The notes under the pieces were generated by a model. It was not told where the DNA came from. It saw only the letters and a program-made list of their open reading frames with translations, and made no database searches. This document shows, piece after piece, positions 44,579 to 55,127 of a DNA stretch of 64,000 bases. The DNA comes from Entamoeba invadens IP1 (Eukaryota; Evosea; Mastigamoebida; Endamoebidae), in contig NW_004440383.1 of NCBI RefSeq assembly GCF_000330505.1, positions 304,317 to 368,316 on the forward strand, given 5' to 3'. Numbering within the stretch: position 1 is the first letter of the stretch; each line of letters starts with the position of its first letter. The position numbers were made by a program, and so were the translations under genes.

Positions 44579-46694
44579 CTAATGTTCTTGTGTTTTTGCG
44601 TTTGGCTTTTTTGTAAGTTTAAGTCTTAACACAGGCTTTTTCATTGTTGATTTATCAGGCCTTACACTTTTGTGTATATTTTCAACCTTTTCAACAAGTC
44701 GACGAGGGCTCGGTCCTTTGTGATGTTGTTTTTTTGGATTACGAATCGGAGTAGTATCAATAGTCCCAGTTGTGTTTTTTTGAGTTTCTGGCATTACACA
44801 AGTTTTGGGCATTTTTTGGCTACATACCATTTGATGGTCAAGATAAAAGCTGGGATTTGTTGTAAATTTGTCAACAAATGAATAATAACTTGCACGCAAA
44901 AAAAAGCATCATTTTGAAGCGCAGGTTCAATACACTCAAGTTTATAATCTAAATCTGCATGTTCCTTTGAGAAATAATCTTCTTGTTCATTCCTTGTTTC
45001 TTTTGTATGTACAATCTTTTTGAAAACATTTTCTTTTAATATTTCATTTGAAAAACATAATTTGGAAATTGGGTAATTAGAATATTTATAAGCTCTTTTT
45101 ATTATATGTATACAAGGAATACCAAACACAGAAAAAGCTTCACAACTACACCAAGTATCGGAACATTCAATTTCATCATCAATGATGACATTAACTGTGG
45201 AATATAAATAGCATATTTTGTTGACTAACTCTACTGGTATATAATATAAAACATCAGAAGGAATAAGTAGAAGTGCCATATTAATATTATCAAAATTGTT
45301 GCTCGTTGAATTTAAATCAAAAAACCTTGTATGGTTTACTAAAAACTCTGCTAAACTCACCAAAGTTTCTTCACGATCATTTCCACATTTTTTAGAAAAC
45401 CAAAGTAACCTTCAATTTTGTTGGTAGTATCATCGTCTGTGTATAATCGAACTTTGGAAGGCAGCCAAGAATCCCTTTCGTTTATTAAATTTTCAACAAC
45501 ACGTATTTTGTCTTGTTTTGATAACTTGACGGACTTTGATATTTTCGAAGTTGTTTCAATTCATTTAAAGTCTCCAAAAACAATTCCGCATCATTTACAA
45601 ATAAATCTCCGTTATTGACTTCCGACTCTTTTATAACATTATCCATCCTGTCCTTTTGTTGATCAGACAATTCATACCCTGTTAATTGTAACAATTCATT
45701 AATAAATTTATCTTCACTTATTATTCCATATTTCATATCATCAAATTGAAAAACTATATTTGCTGTTTTACCGAATGATATTTGTAAATCACGTCTAATA
45801 TGACGAAGACAATTAAATATTTTTATACCACTATATACCCTTTTAAAGCATTAATTTGTGAAATACACCTGTCACAAAAAATACACGTTAGTATCACATT
45901 TGATCTTTTAAGATAATCAAAAAACTCAACAAAAGAGGAAGTGGTTCTGTCTTTCAATAAAGCGAAAAAACTATATGAGTCTTCTTGTTCTCATCTCCAA
46001 CAACACCAACTACCAACGGAAAATTAAAATGGTTGGTCGCAGCTGTATCATCAATAAACACATTTGTCGATATTGTTTTTAGATAATTTGCATTAATAAA
46101 GTAACATGCAGAAAAGACCCTTCTTTCGTCGGTGACAAAATGTGTTGAAAAGTCTTTCAATTTCTCTACAAACGAATACAACTTCAAAGCTTCATCTTTA
46201 TTTCGGAAATCAACAGCGCGTTTAACGATATTTTGTACCCTTTTTGGCTTGATTGGAAGATCCATCATCTGTTTTATTTGTGATGGTTTTTTGCCATTTT
46301 TGGCATAATTATTCATTTGTTCGATTTGCAATTCGGAGAAATAGTAATGTGTATATACTGGAAGAGTTTCAAAAGTGTGTATGTATTTGTTGATTAAAGT
46401 GATGGTATTTATTACAGATTTGTCGAATGATAAAACCACGTTAAGTTTAACTGGACACTGTCTAAAACAACAACCAAATTTTTGTTTTCGCTTCTTGTGA
46501 TCGGTGTGTAAGGCTTTGAACAGAGAATAGCGATGATTTTTTATTTCAATTAAAGAAGAAATTCTGATAAAAAGTGTGATTTTTTGTGAAGCAAGAGGTT
46601 TTGTTATCAATGTATCGATAATAGACTGAGGTGTGTCAACGCTACCATTGTTAAGTCCATCTGTTTCAAATTTGAACTCTGGATTTGTGGCCAT
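44579..46694 (-). pseudogene. Mutator-family transposase, frameshifted
   Basis: The coding run starts at the ATG at 46694 (MATNPEFKFETDGLNNG) and continues through several frames to about 44579. Recognisable parts are an N-terminal FAR1/WRKY-like Cys segment (FGCCFRQCPVKL), the MULE catalytic region (FIDDTAATNHFNFPLVVGVVG, then an aligned second-frame part with FEDYL-type sequence) and a SWIM zinc finger (CSDTWCSCEAFSVFGIPCIH) near 45125-45170. The C-terminus is basic and proline-rich. Frame breaks lie near 45955, 45835, 45520, 45385 and 44900, several in A or T runs. It is probably non-functional, although some breaks could be sequence errors. Confidence 0.85.
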
Positions 46695-46792
46695 TTATTG
46701 ATTTATGAGTTTTGGTGGGGTTTTCCATTCGATTTTTTGCTTTAAATTTTGTGAATTATTTTTTATTTAAATGAATTTAACAATTTATGTAT

Positions 46793-46955
46793 TATTATTA
46801 ATAATAAAAATTAATATATAAAATAAATTAATTTGTGTAAATTCATATAATATAATTATGATTAAAATACTATTATTAATAATAAATGTATTTTTGTATT
46901 TATTTTTAGCTAAAATTGCGTTCTATTTTAAGAGGTGGTGGAAAAAGCTGGTCCC
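46793..46955 (-). repeat. MULE right terminal inverted repeat
   Basis: Reverse complement of 44291-44453; ends GGAAAAAGCTGGTCCC directly before the second AATTTTGCT copy. Confidence 0.9.
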
Positions 46956-46964
46956 AATTTTGCT
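46956..46964. repeat. Target-site duplication, right (AATTTTGCT)
   Basis: Exact copy of 44282-44290. Confidence 0.9.
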
Positions 46965-47234
46965 AGGTGGGTTTAAAGTTTTATAATACTTTTTCTAATA
47001 AAAAATAAAAATAATAAAAATAGACTCATGTTTTAAATAACATGACCAAGTTAATATTCTGAAATTAATTGAAATTATAGTATGGTTGGTTTATACTTAA
47101 AAATAAATCTATAAAAAAATCAAAATCTGAGATATTTCAACAAAAAACCATGCCATTAATTATAGTTTTTTTGAACTAGTATTACATTATTATTAAATTT
47201 TATATATAAAATATATATCTAAAATAATTTAATC

Positions 47235-48296
47235 AAAGTTATAGTTATATACTAATATTAATTAGTTTGAATAAAGGATAAGAAGTACTAATGATGTATA
47301 GATAAAGAAATGAGATATATAGTAATAGGATATATAGATACTCGAATAAAAGAATATAGTAAAAGAATAGGAATAGGAAATGAATAAGGTTTTGATAAGG
47401 GTTGAGAAAAAGCATTTGATGTCGTTCAGAGGTGGAAGAGGCGGAAATAGAGGTGGACGTGGTGGAAGAAGCGATTTCCATAACAGAGATCAAGCACCAC
47501 AAGGTGCTTTTATTCCATTTGGGAAGTATTTGCACTCAGCAGAAAACATTCTGATTTTCAAAGCAACATCGCTTGAGAAATACCCTGCATTCAATGCTAT
47601 TGTTTTCAATGAATCGAAGAAAGAGCTTGGAAAGGTTGGTGAAGTGTTTGGGCCACTTGATGATTACTACTTTTCAGTTGTCCCAGCTGAAGGCGTCAAG
47701 GCTGATGGATTCAAACAAGATGACCCAATCTTCCTGTACGACGACAAATTGTTCACAACAGAGAGATTGAAAAACCCACCACCACCACGAAGAGGCGGTG
47801 CGCCACGTGGCGGCAGAGGAGGAGGAAGAGGCGGATTCTCATCACGCGGAGGAAGCGGATTTGGGAATAGAGGCGGTCGTGGTGGCAGAGGCGGATTTGG
47901 TGATCGCAATGGCAGTGACAGAAGCAGCGGATTTGGAGGCAGAGGCGGAAGAGGTGGATTTGGAAACCGAGACTCTCGCCCAAGAGACTCGAATCGTGGT
48001 GGACACTAAAAGTGACAGGAGACATTATGTGACTGAGAGTTTTATTGATTTCATGTTGGGGATATGCGACCACAAAGAAGCGTCTTATGGCAATTCATGT
48101 GCTCGAAATCCCTACATCATTTCCTTCTTTTTTTTATTAAAATAACACTCTTACCATCCCTTTTGGTATCTTTTTTCAAACAACAATTTTTAATTAATTA
48201 TAATAAAACTACTTTTTATACTATTTTTCACTTCCTTTGTAACAAATTCTCTTCATCTCTGACAACCATTTTTAATCTCATTCATTTCTTATGTTT
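47235..48296. repeat. Inverted segmental duplication, right arm (GAR1 copy B)
   Basis: A 1,062-bp segment, reverse complement of 7111-8182. It begins 270 bp beyond the MULE target duplication. It lacks the 10-bp CAATTCCAAT present in the other arm and has a few 3'-flank substitutions, so it is a real second copy and not an assembly echo. Confidence 0.92.
47419..48009 (+). CDS. GAR1: H/ACA snoRNP subunit GAR1 (copy B)
   Basis: Encodes the same protein as the gene at 7408-7998, with the N-terminal RGG, Gar1 barrel and C-terminal RGG tail all intact. The preferred start is the second in-frame ATG (MSFRGG), 13 codons inside the longest frame at 47380. It carries its own upstream and downstream flanks, so it could be expressed. 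Perfect identity of the coding part beside diverged 3' flank points to recent origin or gene conversion. Confidence 0.9.
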   Translation: MSFRGGRGGNRGGRGGRSDFHNRDQAPQGAFIPFGKYLHSAENILIFKATSLEKYPAFNAIVFNESKKELGKVGEVFGPLDDYYFSVVPAEGVKADGFKQDDPIFLYDDKLFTTERLKNPPPPRRGGAPRGGRGGGRGGFSSRGGSGFGNRGGRGGRGGFGDRNGSDRSSGFGGRGGRGGFGNRDSRPRDSNRGGH

Positions 48297-48554
48297 TTAA
48301 TAATTTTTTTTTCAATAAAAAAAATGTTTATTTTGTAATCAATGAAAATGGTCTAAATAATGTCCAGAGCAAACATATTACAGTCCTTCGTCCATATAAT
48401 TATTAATTACATTGATTTAAGCAACATAATTGAAGTATTTGGGGAATAATTAATTCACTTCACTAAAAAAAACTTTGAATTTTTTAATCTTTTAAAAAAA
48501 ATACTTTGAAAATATTAAAAAGGAACGAAAAACTTTAAAACTGAAAAACAGACA

Positions 48555-49718
48555 ATGAGGTGGGTCGAAGTTGTCAGTTACTTTCTTTTTGTGTTTATCT
48601 TTGTGACCGCGGTGATGTCTGTTTTTTATTTGGACACAAAACCTTACCAAATGCTGCTTTTAATAATACCAGCAATCCTTTGTTTATTCATCCCGAAATT
48701 CCAGAGTCCGTTCAGTTTTCCTTTACAAATGAGTATGCTCACTCCACGAGTCGCCAAAAATTTGTTCCAGCACCTTCGTTCAAATATTTTGCCACGAAAC
48801 GACTTTTTGCGACTGACACATTGGGCAACAGTGATTCTTAGAACTCGTCCTTCTTTAGTGTATTTACCGCCACACCCAGGAACGCTTATTGTTGGAGATT
48901 TACATGGACAATATAATGATTTATTCCGCGTGATTGGTGGTGGTATTTCAAAGCAAATAGTATTCAATGGCGATTTTGTAGATCGTGGGTATCAAGGAAT
49001 AGAAGTCATTACCGCATTGATGGCAGCACTCTGCTCTGCCCCAGACAAAGTTTTTCTTTCAAGAGGAAACCATGAAGACCCCGACCTTCACATCTTATAC
49101 GGGTTTAGAGCAGAAGCGTTTTCCAAATACGATCCTGAGACATATGGCTGCATTTGCGAATTCTTTAGAGCACTTCCATATGCACATGTTATTGGGAATT
49201 CTATATTTGTCGTCCATGGGGGACTTGCGCCAACGCCATTCACTTTAAAGGATGTTGTAGCTTTGCCGCGTGTTGAAAATTTCATGCAAAATGCAGATGT
49301 TCCTGAGCTTGCGCAGAACTTGTTGTGGTCTGATCCGATGAACGGGAATGGATGGGTGCCATCCATTCGAGGAATTGGGTGCAAATTTGGGACTGATATT
49401 ACAAAACGGTTTTTGGATGCAAACAACCTCGATTTAATCATTCGAAGTCACGAAGTGAAGATGAAAGGATATGAATATGCATGTGAAGGGAGGGTGTTAA
49501 CTGTATTTAGTGCGGGGAGGTATGGAGGAGGTCCGAATTCAGCTGCGATAGTTGATGTCAATTTTGATGGAGGGATGAAAGGGCCAAGCGTTAACGTCAT
49601 GTTACTTCCAAATGGAGCGTTACCACCCATCACCGATGAAACGGTGCAAGTGGTTCTATCGTTACTTGTTGTGACATTCATAGTGGTTGTGGATTATTTG
49701 ATCATCTTATTGTCGTAA
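48555..49718 (+). CDS. PPP-family Ser/Thr phosphatase with membrane segments at both ends
   Basis: A 387-aa protein. Two hydrophobic N-terminal segments (VVSYFLFVFIFVTAVMSVF and LLLIIPAILCLFI) precede a complete metallophosphatase domain: GDLHGQ, GDFVDRG, GNHED, a later HGGLAPTP and IIRSHEVK, and the end FSAGRYGG. All metal-binding and catalytic motifs of the PP1/PP2A/PP2B/PP5 superfamily are present, so activity is expected. The last 20 residues (VVLSLLVVTFIVVVDYLIILLS) form a further hydrophobic helix. It is closest in pattern to PPP phosphatases in general; no subfamily is assigned. Membrane anchoring at both ends is rare for the family. Confidence 0.85.
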   Translation: MRWVEVVSYFLFVFIFVTAVMSVFYLDTKPYQMLLLIIPAILCLFIPKFQSPFSFPLQMSMLTPRVAKNLFQHLRSNILPRNDFLRLTHWATVILRTRPSLVYLPPHPGTLIVGDLHGQYNDLFRVIGGGISKQIVFNGDFVDRGYQGIEVITALMAALCSAPDKVFLSRGNHEDPDLHILYGFRAEAFSKYDPETYGCICEFFRALPYAHVIGNSIFVVHGGLAPTPFTLKDVVALPRVENFMQNADVPELAQNLLWSDPMNGNGWVPSIRGIGCKFGTDITKRFLDANNLDLIIRSHEVKMKGYEYACEGRVLTVFSAGRYGGGPNSAAIVDVNFDGGMKGPSVNVMLLPNGALPPITDETVQVVLSLLVVTFIVVVDYLIILLS

Positions 49719-50386
49719 AATGGTGTGTTAAACAATAGTTTTTAAGTTGTTTATTTCGAGTTCAAGTATGATTTATTCGACTTAAAAAAAGTAGATGAAG
49801 ATGAAATAGAGATGATAAAAACAAAGTTAGTACCGACACATTAGAATAATGAAGAAAGTCGGGTAATGTCGTAAGCAAATAACAAAAGTTGTATAACAAG
49901 AAAAGTAAATAAGTTGTGTGTCACTGAAAGTCGACACTTTTTGTTATTGGTAAAAATAGATACAATAAAACATTGAAAAAGAAGGGAAATGTGCGCAACA
50001 TAATGGGAAAACACCTATAACAAGCCATCATACGAAATTTGAGGTATTTTTTATTAAACATACACATTATAGATAAGTCGAAAGAAAACAATTTGAAAAT
50101 TCGGAGTTTTAAGCGAAAGAAGCGGGTCTTCCTTCCGCGAATCGGGTGAATGTGACAAAATATTTTGAAAAAGCAAAAACAGCACTTCAAAAACGATGAA
50201 TCGGAACTCAAAAAAAGGAAGGGATGACTATAAATCCTGATGAAACGGAAACGATTAGAGTAATGGATATGGAACTGGAAATGTGGAGTTGTGTTTTTAA
50301 AAAAAAATCGAGAAAACAAACCAAAATAACTTGGGGAAAAAGGGTTGATCAAATTAGAAACGAAAATCATTTCATCATTGTCAAAT
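49719..50386. other. Intergenic
   Basis: A 668-bp AT-rich spacer containing the promoter of the Q-rich gene. The minus-strand open frame at 49921-50397 has hydrophobic, F/I-rich content typical of a chance frame and is not annotated. Confidence 0.55.
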
Positions 50387-51088
50387 ATGAGTACCAATCC
50401 CCCACTTAACGGCTCAGTCTCTTCCCTTTCATCCGGTCAAGGAATGTATCAAACGTTTCAATCAGTTCAACCACCACCTTCACTGCAATACCAACAACAG
50501 TACCAACAACAATACTCACAACAAGTATATCGTCCTCCTTATCAACAATACCAACAAAACCAACTCCAACAAATTCCACAACAAACACAAGTCCAAAGAG
50601 GAATACAAACACCACAAAGCACATTACAACAACCACCACCCGCACCACAACCACCTCAACAATTAAAACAAAAGGCCGTTCAACCTCAAATCAAACCTCA
50701 ACAACAATGGAGAGATCAAAGCCCACAAATGCAACAGCCACCAAGGCAACTTCAAGCTCAACTCCAACCACAACAAATTCCAAATCAAGTCCAAAGTCAA
50801 CAAGGACAACCTCAGGCACAATGGAGAGATCAACAGGCGCAACCATCTCAATCACAACAAACAAGACCACAACAAGGGTCACAACAAAGCGATATGTATT
50901 ATTTACAAAACATGATTAAACAATATTTTCAATTTTACTACGACGATGACACAATTGTGAGAGAGTTAATGAAGAAAAGCGTGCCACAAGACACGACGCG
51001 ATATATTCTCGCGAAAATGCGAGAACAAAATCCTGAATATTTCAAAGCATATGAAATCAGATTGACGATTAAAGGTTTGTTCTTCTAA
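50387..51088 (+). CDS. Gln-rich protein with C-terminal TIGR01589-like domain
   Basis: The first ATG (MSTNPPLNGSVSS) is at 50387; the open frame upstream has no ATG. The 233-aa product has about 165 residues rich in Gln and Pro and then a conserved-looking C-terminus of about 60 residues: YLQNMIKQYFQFYY, then ELMKKSVPQD, and MREQNPEYFKAYEIRLTIK. The last part resembles the small helical domain TIGR01589 (FxKAYxxRLxIK pattern), described as plant-specific. The match is from memory of the consensus and tentative. Q-rich proteins of this type often act in transcription or RNA granules; no role is assigned. Confidence 0.7.
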   Translation: MSTNPPLNGSVSSLSSGQGMYQTFQSVQPPPSLQYQQQYQQQYSQQVYRPPYQQYQQNQLQQIPQQTQVQRGIQTPQSTLQQPPPAPQPPQQLKQKAVQPQIKPQQQWRDQSPQMQQPPRQLQAQLQPQQIPNQVQSQQGQPQAQWRDQQAQPSQSQQTRPQQGSQQSDMYYLQNMIKQYFQFYYDDDTIVRELMKKSVPQDTTRYILAKMREQNPEYFKAYEIRLTIKGLFF

Positions 51089-51260
51089 TGTGTTATGTAA
51101 ATGGCATTTACGATGGATTAATCAATTAATTATTTAATTAATTGTAATTAATACAATGTCACACTTTGATCAATTGTATTTATATAAATAACAAAAAGAC
51201 CAAATAGATCGATTTAATAAACTAATACAACACCACCAATTAGTGAACGGAGCAGGTGAA

Positions 51261-51477
51261 ATGCCCCAACAACAACAACAATTGGAAACGGACTATCAAA
51301 AACAACAATATCAACAACAACAACAACAAATGTATCAAGATTATCCATGTGCAAATTCAAGTTGCCTTGGGTTTCTACAACAAAGTGAACAACAGTCACA
51401 GAGTGGGTTTTAGTCCGAGAGTGTGTTATTCAGATGGAGTATGTTTCACAGCAAACTCTCCTTCTTGTGAAATGTAA
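51261..51477 (+). pseudogene. Small Gln-rich ORF with frame break
   Basis: An ATG at 51261 opens 50 codons (MPQQQQQLETDYQKQQYQQ) ending in TAG at 51411. In another frame a Cys-containing run (VCYSDGVCFTANSPSCEM) continues to a TAA at 51475. Together they could be one short Q-rich protein with a Cys-rich end and a single frameshift or unseen intron. No family was recognised. Confidence 0.35.
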
Positions 51478-51593
51478 TTCAGTCTTTCGATTTGTGTTTT
51501 TGGGAATTTGATATTTGACGAATAAAATGAACTCTAAGAATGTTATGTGGATTATTAGGGTTCTTAGAGTTTTTTGATAAACTCGTAATTTCA

Positions 51594-51988
51594 ATGGAAT
51601 TCAATTTTAACAATTTACAGTTCGGAACGAACACCCAACCGTTAACGGATCAATCAACAACCCCATCCGTCCAAAATACGTTTGTGCCAATATCGATGGA
51701 CTCATTCAAATTTGGAAACATTGGAAATCAGCCAACTACTTTACCACAAATTTTTACAGGAGAAGCCGCACAACCACAAAAGAAGGAAGAAGAAAAAAAG
51801 TCATTGAAGATAAAAAAGACCGGGAAGAAGTCATAGAATTGGCTCTTGATTCAATAAACATCAAAGGAGCTTACAAACTCGACCCAATAAAACACAAAAG
51901 TACATCGACGTTTTGAAAGGCATGGGTGTCGAAGAATGCCCGATACAACGAGGCGTATTTCGAGAGTTAAACAATTTCAAACGTAGTA
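51594..51988 (+). pseudogene. Unidentified gene, two homopolymer frameshifts, cut by gap
   Basis: Starts MEFNFNNLQFGTNTQPLTD. The frame stops at 51836, but coding-like sequence continues in other frames: REEVIELALDSINIKGAYKL up to about 51890, then YIDVLKGMGVEECPIQRGVF up to the gap. The breaks fall at an A7 run (about 51791-51797) and near an A4 run (about 51886-51889), next to a contig end. Poor sequence quality is a good explanation, so the gene may be intact in reality. The N-terminal FKFGNIG and FG-type spacing hint at a nucleoporin-like segment, but this is weak. Confidence 0.5.
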
Positions 51989-52088
51989 NNNNNNNNNNNN
52001 NNNNNNNNNNNNNNNNNNNNNNNNNNNNNNNNNNNNNNNNNNNNNNNNNNNNNNNNNNNNNNNNNNNNNNNNNNNNNNNNNNNNNNNN
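51989..52088. other. Assembly gap (100 N)
   Basis: A 100-N placeholder. The left flank is a frame-broken plus-strand gene and the right flank is the middle of phosphoglycerate kinase on the minus strand, so the real gap must hold at least the last half of that gene. Confidence 0.98.
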
Positions 52089-52708
52089 CTGTATGGTCTG
52101 TTAATGTGATCGAACGCTTGAGCAAAATATCCCAACTCCTTCTTGACAAGGAATCCAGAGACCTTGATTGGCAAGTCAACACCGACCATTGATGAGTGAG
52201 CTCTGTGGACTGTTCCGAAGGCATCGTTGACATAGATTTCTCCAAGTTGAGTCAAATCCTCTCTGAACTTCTTGACGTTCTCAGCAGATGCCTTGACTTT
52301 CTTTCCGTCAATGATGGCAGCTCCTTCTTCTTCTGGGTGGAATCTAAGATTCTCAAGAAGGATGATTGCTCCTTCTGGGGCGTTTTTGCATGCATTGATC
52401 ACTTCTTCTCCAACACAGTCGTTCAAGAATGTGATTTTTCTCTTCATGATCTCTTCGAGTTTCTCAGCAACTGGCTTGAGGGTTAAAGCTGGGACAACTT
52501 GTCCGTCTGGTCTTCCAAGATGAGACATCAAGACAATGCTATGAGCGCCGTGCTCAAGGCAGTAGTTGATTGATGGAATGGTCGAATCAATTCTCTTGGT
52601 GTTTGTGATTTTTCCTTGCTTGTCTTGTGGAACATTGAAGTCAACTCTCATTAACACCTTTTTGCCTTTGACATCGATTTGGTCGAGACTTTTCTTGGTG
52701 AATCCCAT
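52089..52708 (-). CDS. PGK: Phosphoglycerate kinase, N-terminal half (cut by gap)
   Basis: PGK converts 1,3-bisphosphoglycerate and ADP to 3-phosphoglycerate and ATP in glycolysis, the main energy route of Entamoeba. From the ATG at 52708 the visible 206 residues carry the family signature VLMRVDFNVPQD, then SHLGRPDG, LLENLRFHPEEE, NDAFGTVHRAHSSMVG and GFLVKKELGYF. This is the substrate-binding N-terminal domain; the nucleotide-binding C-terminal domain (about 210 residues) is in the gap. Codon usage is strongly biased (many GTC, TTC and AAG codons), as expected for a highly expressed gene. Confidence 0.97.
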
Positions 52709-53212
52709 TACTTTGGTTACTTTTTAGTTTTGTTTCTTTTTATAGAGTTTAACGCGTGGACACAACAAAATACTTGTCACAACTCGAAATAATGTATGAC
52801 GTGTTTTTTTAGAAGTTTTTTTCGCGGTGATTATTTTATTTTGTGCCAAATAAATACAACAAAAACGGGAAATATAATTTGACTTGATTTGTTTTTTTTC
52901 TGGGTTTTGAGGAAATGATTAAAAAACTGATAATTCGAAAAAATTTGAAGTTCATTTTTTATGTGACATTATACTATATTTTGTCTAATAATTTGACGTT
53001 TTTTTATACTAAATTAACATAATGGTAAATAGACTCGTTATCAACAAAAATGAACTTTTTGGTTTTTGTGAATTTACCTCGTTTGGTTTTTTTATTAATT
53101 TTTTTTGTAGGATTGTTAAGTTTTTTTATTTAACAAAAAACTTATAAAGTTTTTAAACACACTTTAATTATTATAACTATTATGATAATTTAAAATTATT
53201 TGTTGTATTTTC

Positions 53213-53245
53213 AGAGTAGAGTGTAGTGAAATTACACTTTACTCT
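53213..53245. repeat. Hairpin with 12-bp arms
   Basis: AGAGTAGAGTGT and ACACTTTACTCT pair over 12 positions with one G-T mismatch, around a 9-base loop. It may be the end of a small decayed element; nothing nearby confirms that. Confidence 0.5.
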
Positions 53246-53529
53246 AATAAAAAAATAAACCATTTATTATTAAAAATAATCATTAGACTTATATGAGATC
53301 ATAAATAAGATAGTTGTATTTGAATTAATTACAATGGTAATGATGACTAACCTCATAATTTAAAAATTTTATTTTTATATACAACATAATTACATTATTC
53401 CAATCATTTTAAACAACTGTAACATTAAAAGATGTTGTAATAAATGTCATTATTAGTAAACTTTCTACATTTAAGTATACAGTTTAAAACAAAAACCGTG
53501 CAACTTTTGCAAAAATAATGTATACAGTT

Positions 53530-53830
53530 AGTTTCACAATAATTACTTATTTTTCATAACAAATAGATTTTTGTTTCATAACAATTGGATTTGTACATTT
53601 GTTCAGCCCTGTTTCAAAACAATTATTTTTTTTGCACAATTTGCGTGATTGTTGCATAATTAGCAGTATTGTTGCATAATAATATCGGGTGTTTCAGAAC
53701 TATTTATTTATCCTCAAATCAATATTTTATTGTTCCAAAACTAAGAGTTGTTTCATAATTATTGTCTTTTGTTTTAAAATAATATAGGATTATTGTATAA
53801 TTGCTTTGTATTGTTTCAAAACAAAAATCA
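53530..53830. repeat. Degenerate tandem array of a GTTTCATAACAAT-type unit
   Basis: About 13 imperfect copies of a short unit, best written as TTGTTTCATAACAATT (variants have GCATAATT, CAAAAC or TATAATT), spaced about 20-35 bases. It stops just before the mariner remnant. No coding potential. Confidence 0.6.
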
Positions 53831-53967
53831 ACAAAAATAACCAAAATAAATTTCAAAAAATATAAAACTGTAAAAACTACACTTTTTAATAAAATTTGTT
53901 AATTATAAACAGTTTTAAAGTTATCATTGAATAAAAATTGTTGAACCAAATAAAAAACTTAATGTAT

Positions 53968-55127
53968 TTATAAGTCTTCACGTAAAAACACTTTACGAGT
54001 CACTACTAAAGTAAAGTGAGTTATGACTCTGCGTATTTCAGCAGGTGTAATAAATTCGAAGCATTTTGCAATGTTATGGATCATATCTCTTATATCAATA
54101 TTCTGCAGGTTACCGACCCTTGTTTTCCAGATACCAAAGATCATTTCAATTGGGTTACATTCGGGACTATATGGAGCATTGAACATTATTTTACAGCCTT
54201 TAGTCTCGGCATAAGGCACTAATAAATCCATATGTACCGAGGCGTTATCCATAACAAAAACAATGTTGTTTCCATCTACAGTGAACGCATCAGCAAGTGT
54301 CTTGAAGTATCTTGTGAATATTGCACCATCCACTACTTTGTTAAACAATTTGCAATAATTAGAACCCATGTCACTGATTGCACAAACACAAAACAAATTA
54401 AATGATGGAAGAGGTTGCTCTCTTATGTGTTTTTTTTGCCTTTCTCACCCCACATTCGACTTCGAACGTTGCCAACTTTCCAATGGCTTTCATCAACAAA
54501 CACCACTTGCATACCCGAGTCCATGTATTGTTGCAACGTTCTTCTCCTTTCGATTCTGAGTTGTTTGTTTTCATCAGTGTTTGCTCGGATCCCCTTATTG
54601 TAACCTCAGTAAAAGACAAAGGAGGAAGGTTCGCTTCTTCCATTATATTTTTGTTCTTGATATAACGACACATTGTTGACACACTAACAACTTCAAAATC
54701 AAGTTCCTCCCCCGTTCCAGTTTTTCCATTTATTCTTCAGCAAGAGCCTTTTTGGTTACTCTACGAGTTTTTCCTTCAAGTGACACTTTTTGGCGACCGC
54801 AGAAAGGAGTGCCGAACTATATTTAAACTTTATTACTCTCTTTTTTGGTTTAGATATATTTTCTCCTTTTGCCAACTGTCCCAATAACCTCTTAAGTGAT
54901 GACTCACCAATGCGGGGTTTCTCTTTATAATATTTCCAGTCTTGTGCCTTACCATGTTCGGCATATTCTTCTGTTAGCATCTTCCTCTGTGTTTCTGTTA
55001 CAACGACGTATATCCTTTTGATCTTTTCCTTTTCCGATTGTTGAGTTATGTGAACAATTGACGAAGGTGTAATTGGGACCAACAAGGCTATAATATCTTC
55101 AGCTGATCTTCTTTGATTGGGGGACAT
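53968..55127 (-). pseudogene. Tc1/mariner (IS630-type) transposase, decayed
   Basis: Three minus-strand frames in sequence: 55127-54756 (MSPNQRRSAEDIIALL, N-terminal helix-turn-helix part), 54682-54398 (containing VCKWCLLMKAIGKLATF, where the first catalytic Asp region is expected) and 54396-53968 with the DDE_3 core: FVMDNASVH holds the second Asp and APYSPECNPIEMIFG the last acidic residue. Two frame breaks separate them. Because the frames are short and shifted, the copy is probably inactive. Clear terminal repeats and a TA duplication could not be identified, so the element borders are unknown. Confidence 0.85.

Larger units (their letters stand above)
44291..46955. mobile_element. Mutator-like DNA transposon (MULE), 2,665 bp
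   Basis: Bounded by inverted repeats of about 163 bp starting GGGACCAGCTTTTTCC, with 9-bp direct repeats outside. It carries one decayed transposase on the minus strand. Complete ends with matching target duplication show that the whole element was inserted as a unit; near-identical ends suggest a fairly recent event or maintenance by transposition. Confidence 0.93.
52709..53967. other. Intergenic, AT-rich, with degenerate repeats
   Basis: A 1.26-kb spacer between PGK and the mariner remnant. The first part is the PGK promoter. A short hairpin at 53213-53245 and an irregular tandem array at about 53530-53830 are listed separately. No gene was recognised. Confidence 0.6.

Noticed and set aside
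49921..50397. 158-aa minus-strand open frame
   Set aside because: Phe/Ile/Leu-rich composition as expected from AT-rich DNA, no motif, and it overlaps the promoter of the Q-rich gene.
51913..52245. Open frames running through the N block
   Set aside because: The N run is read as X; the joins have no meaning across a gap of unknown size.
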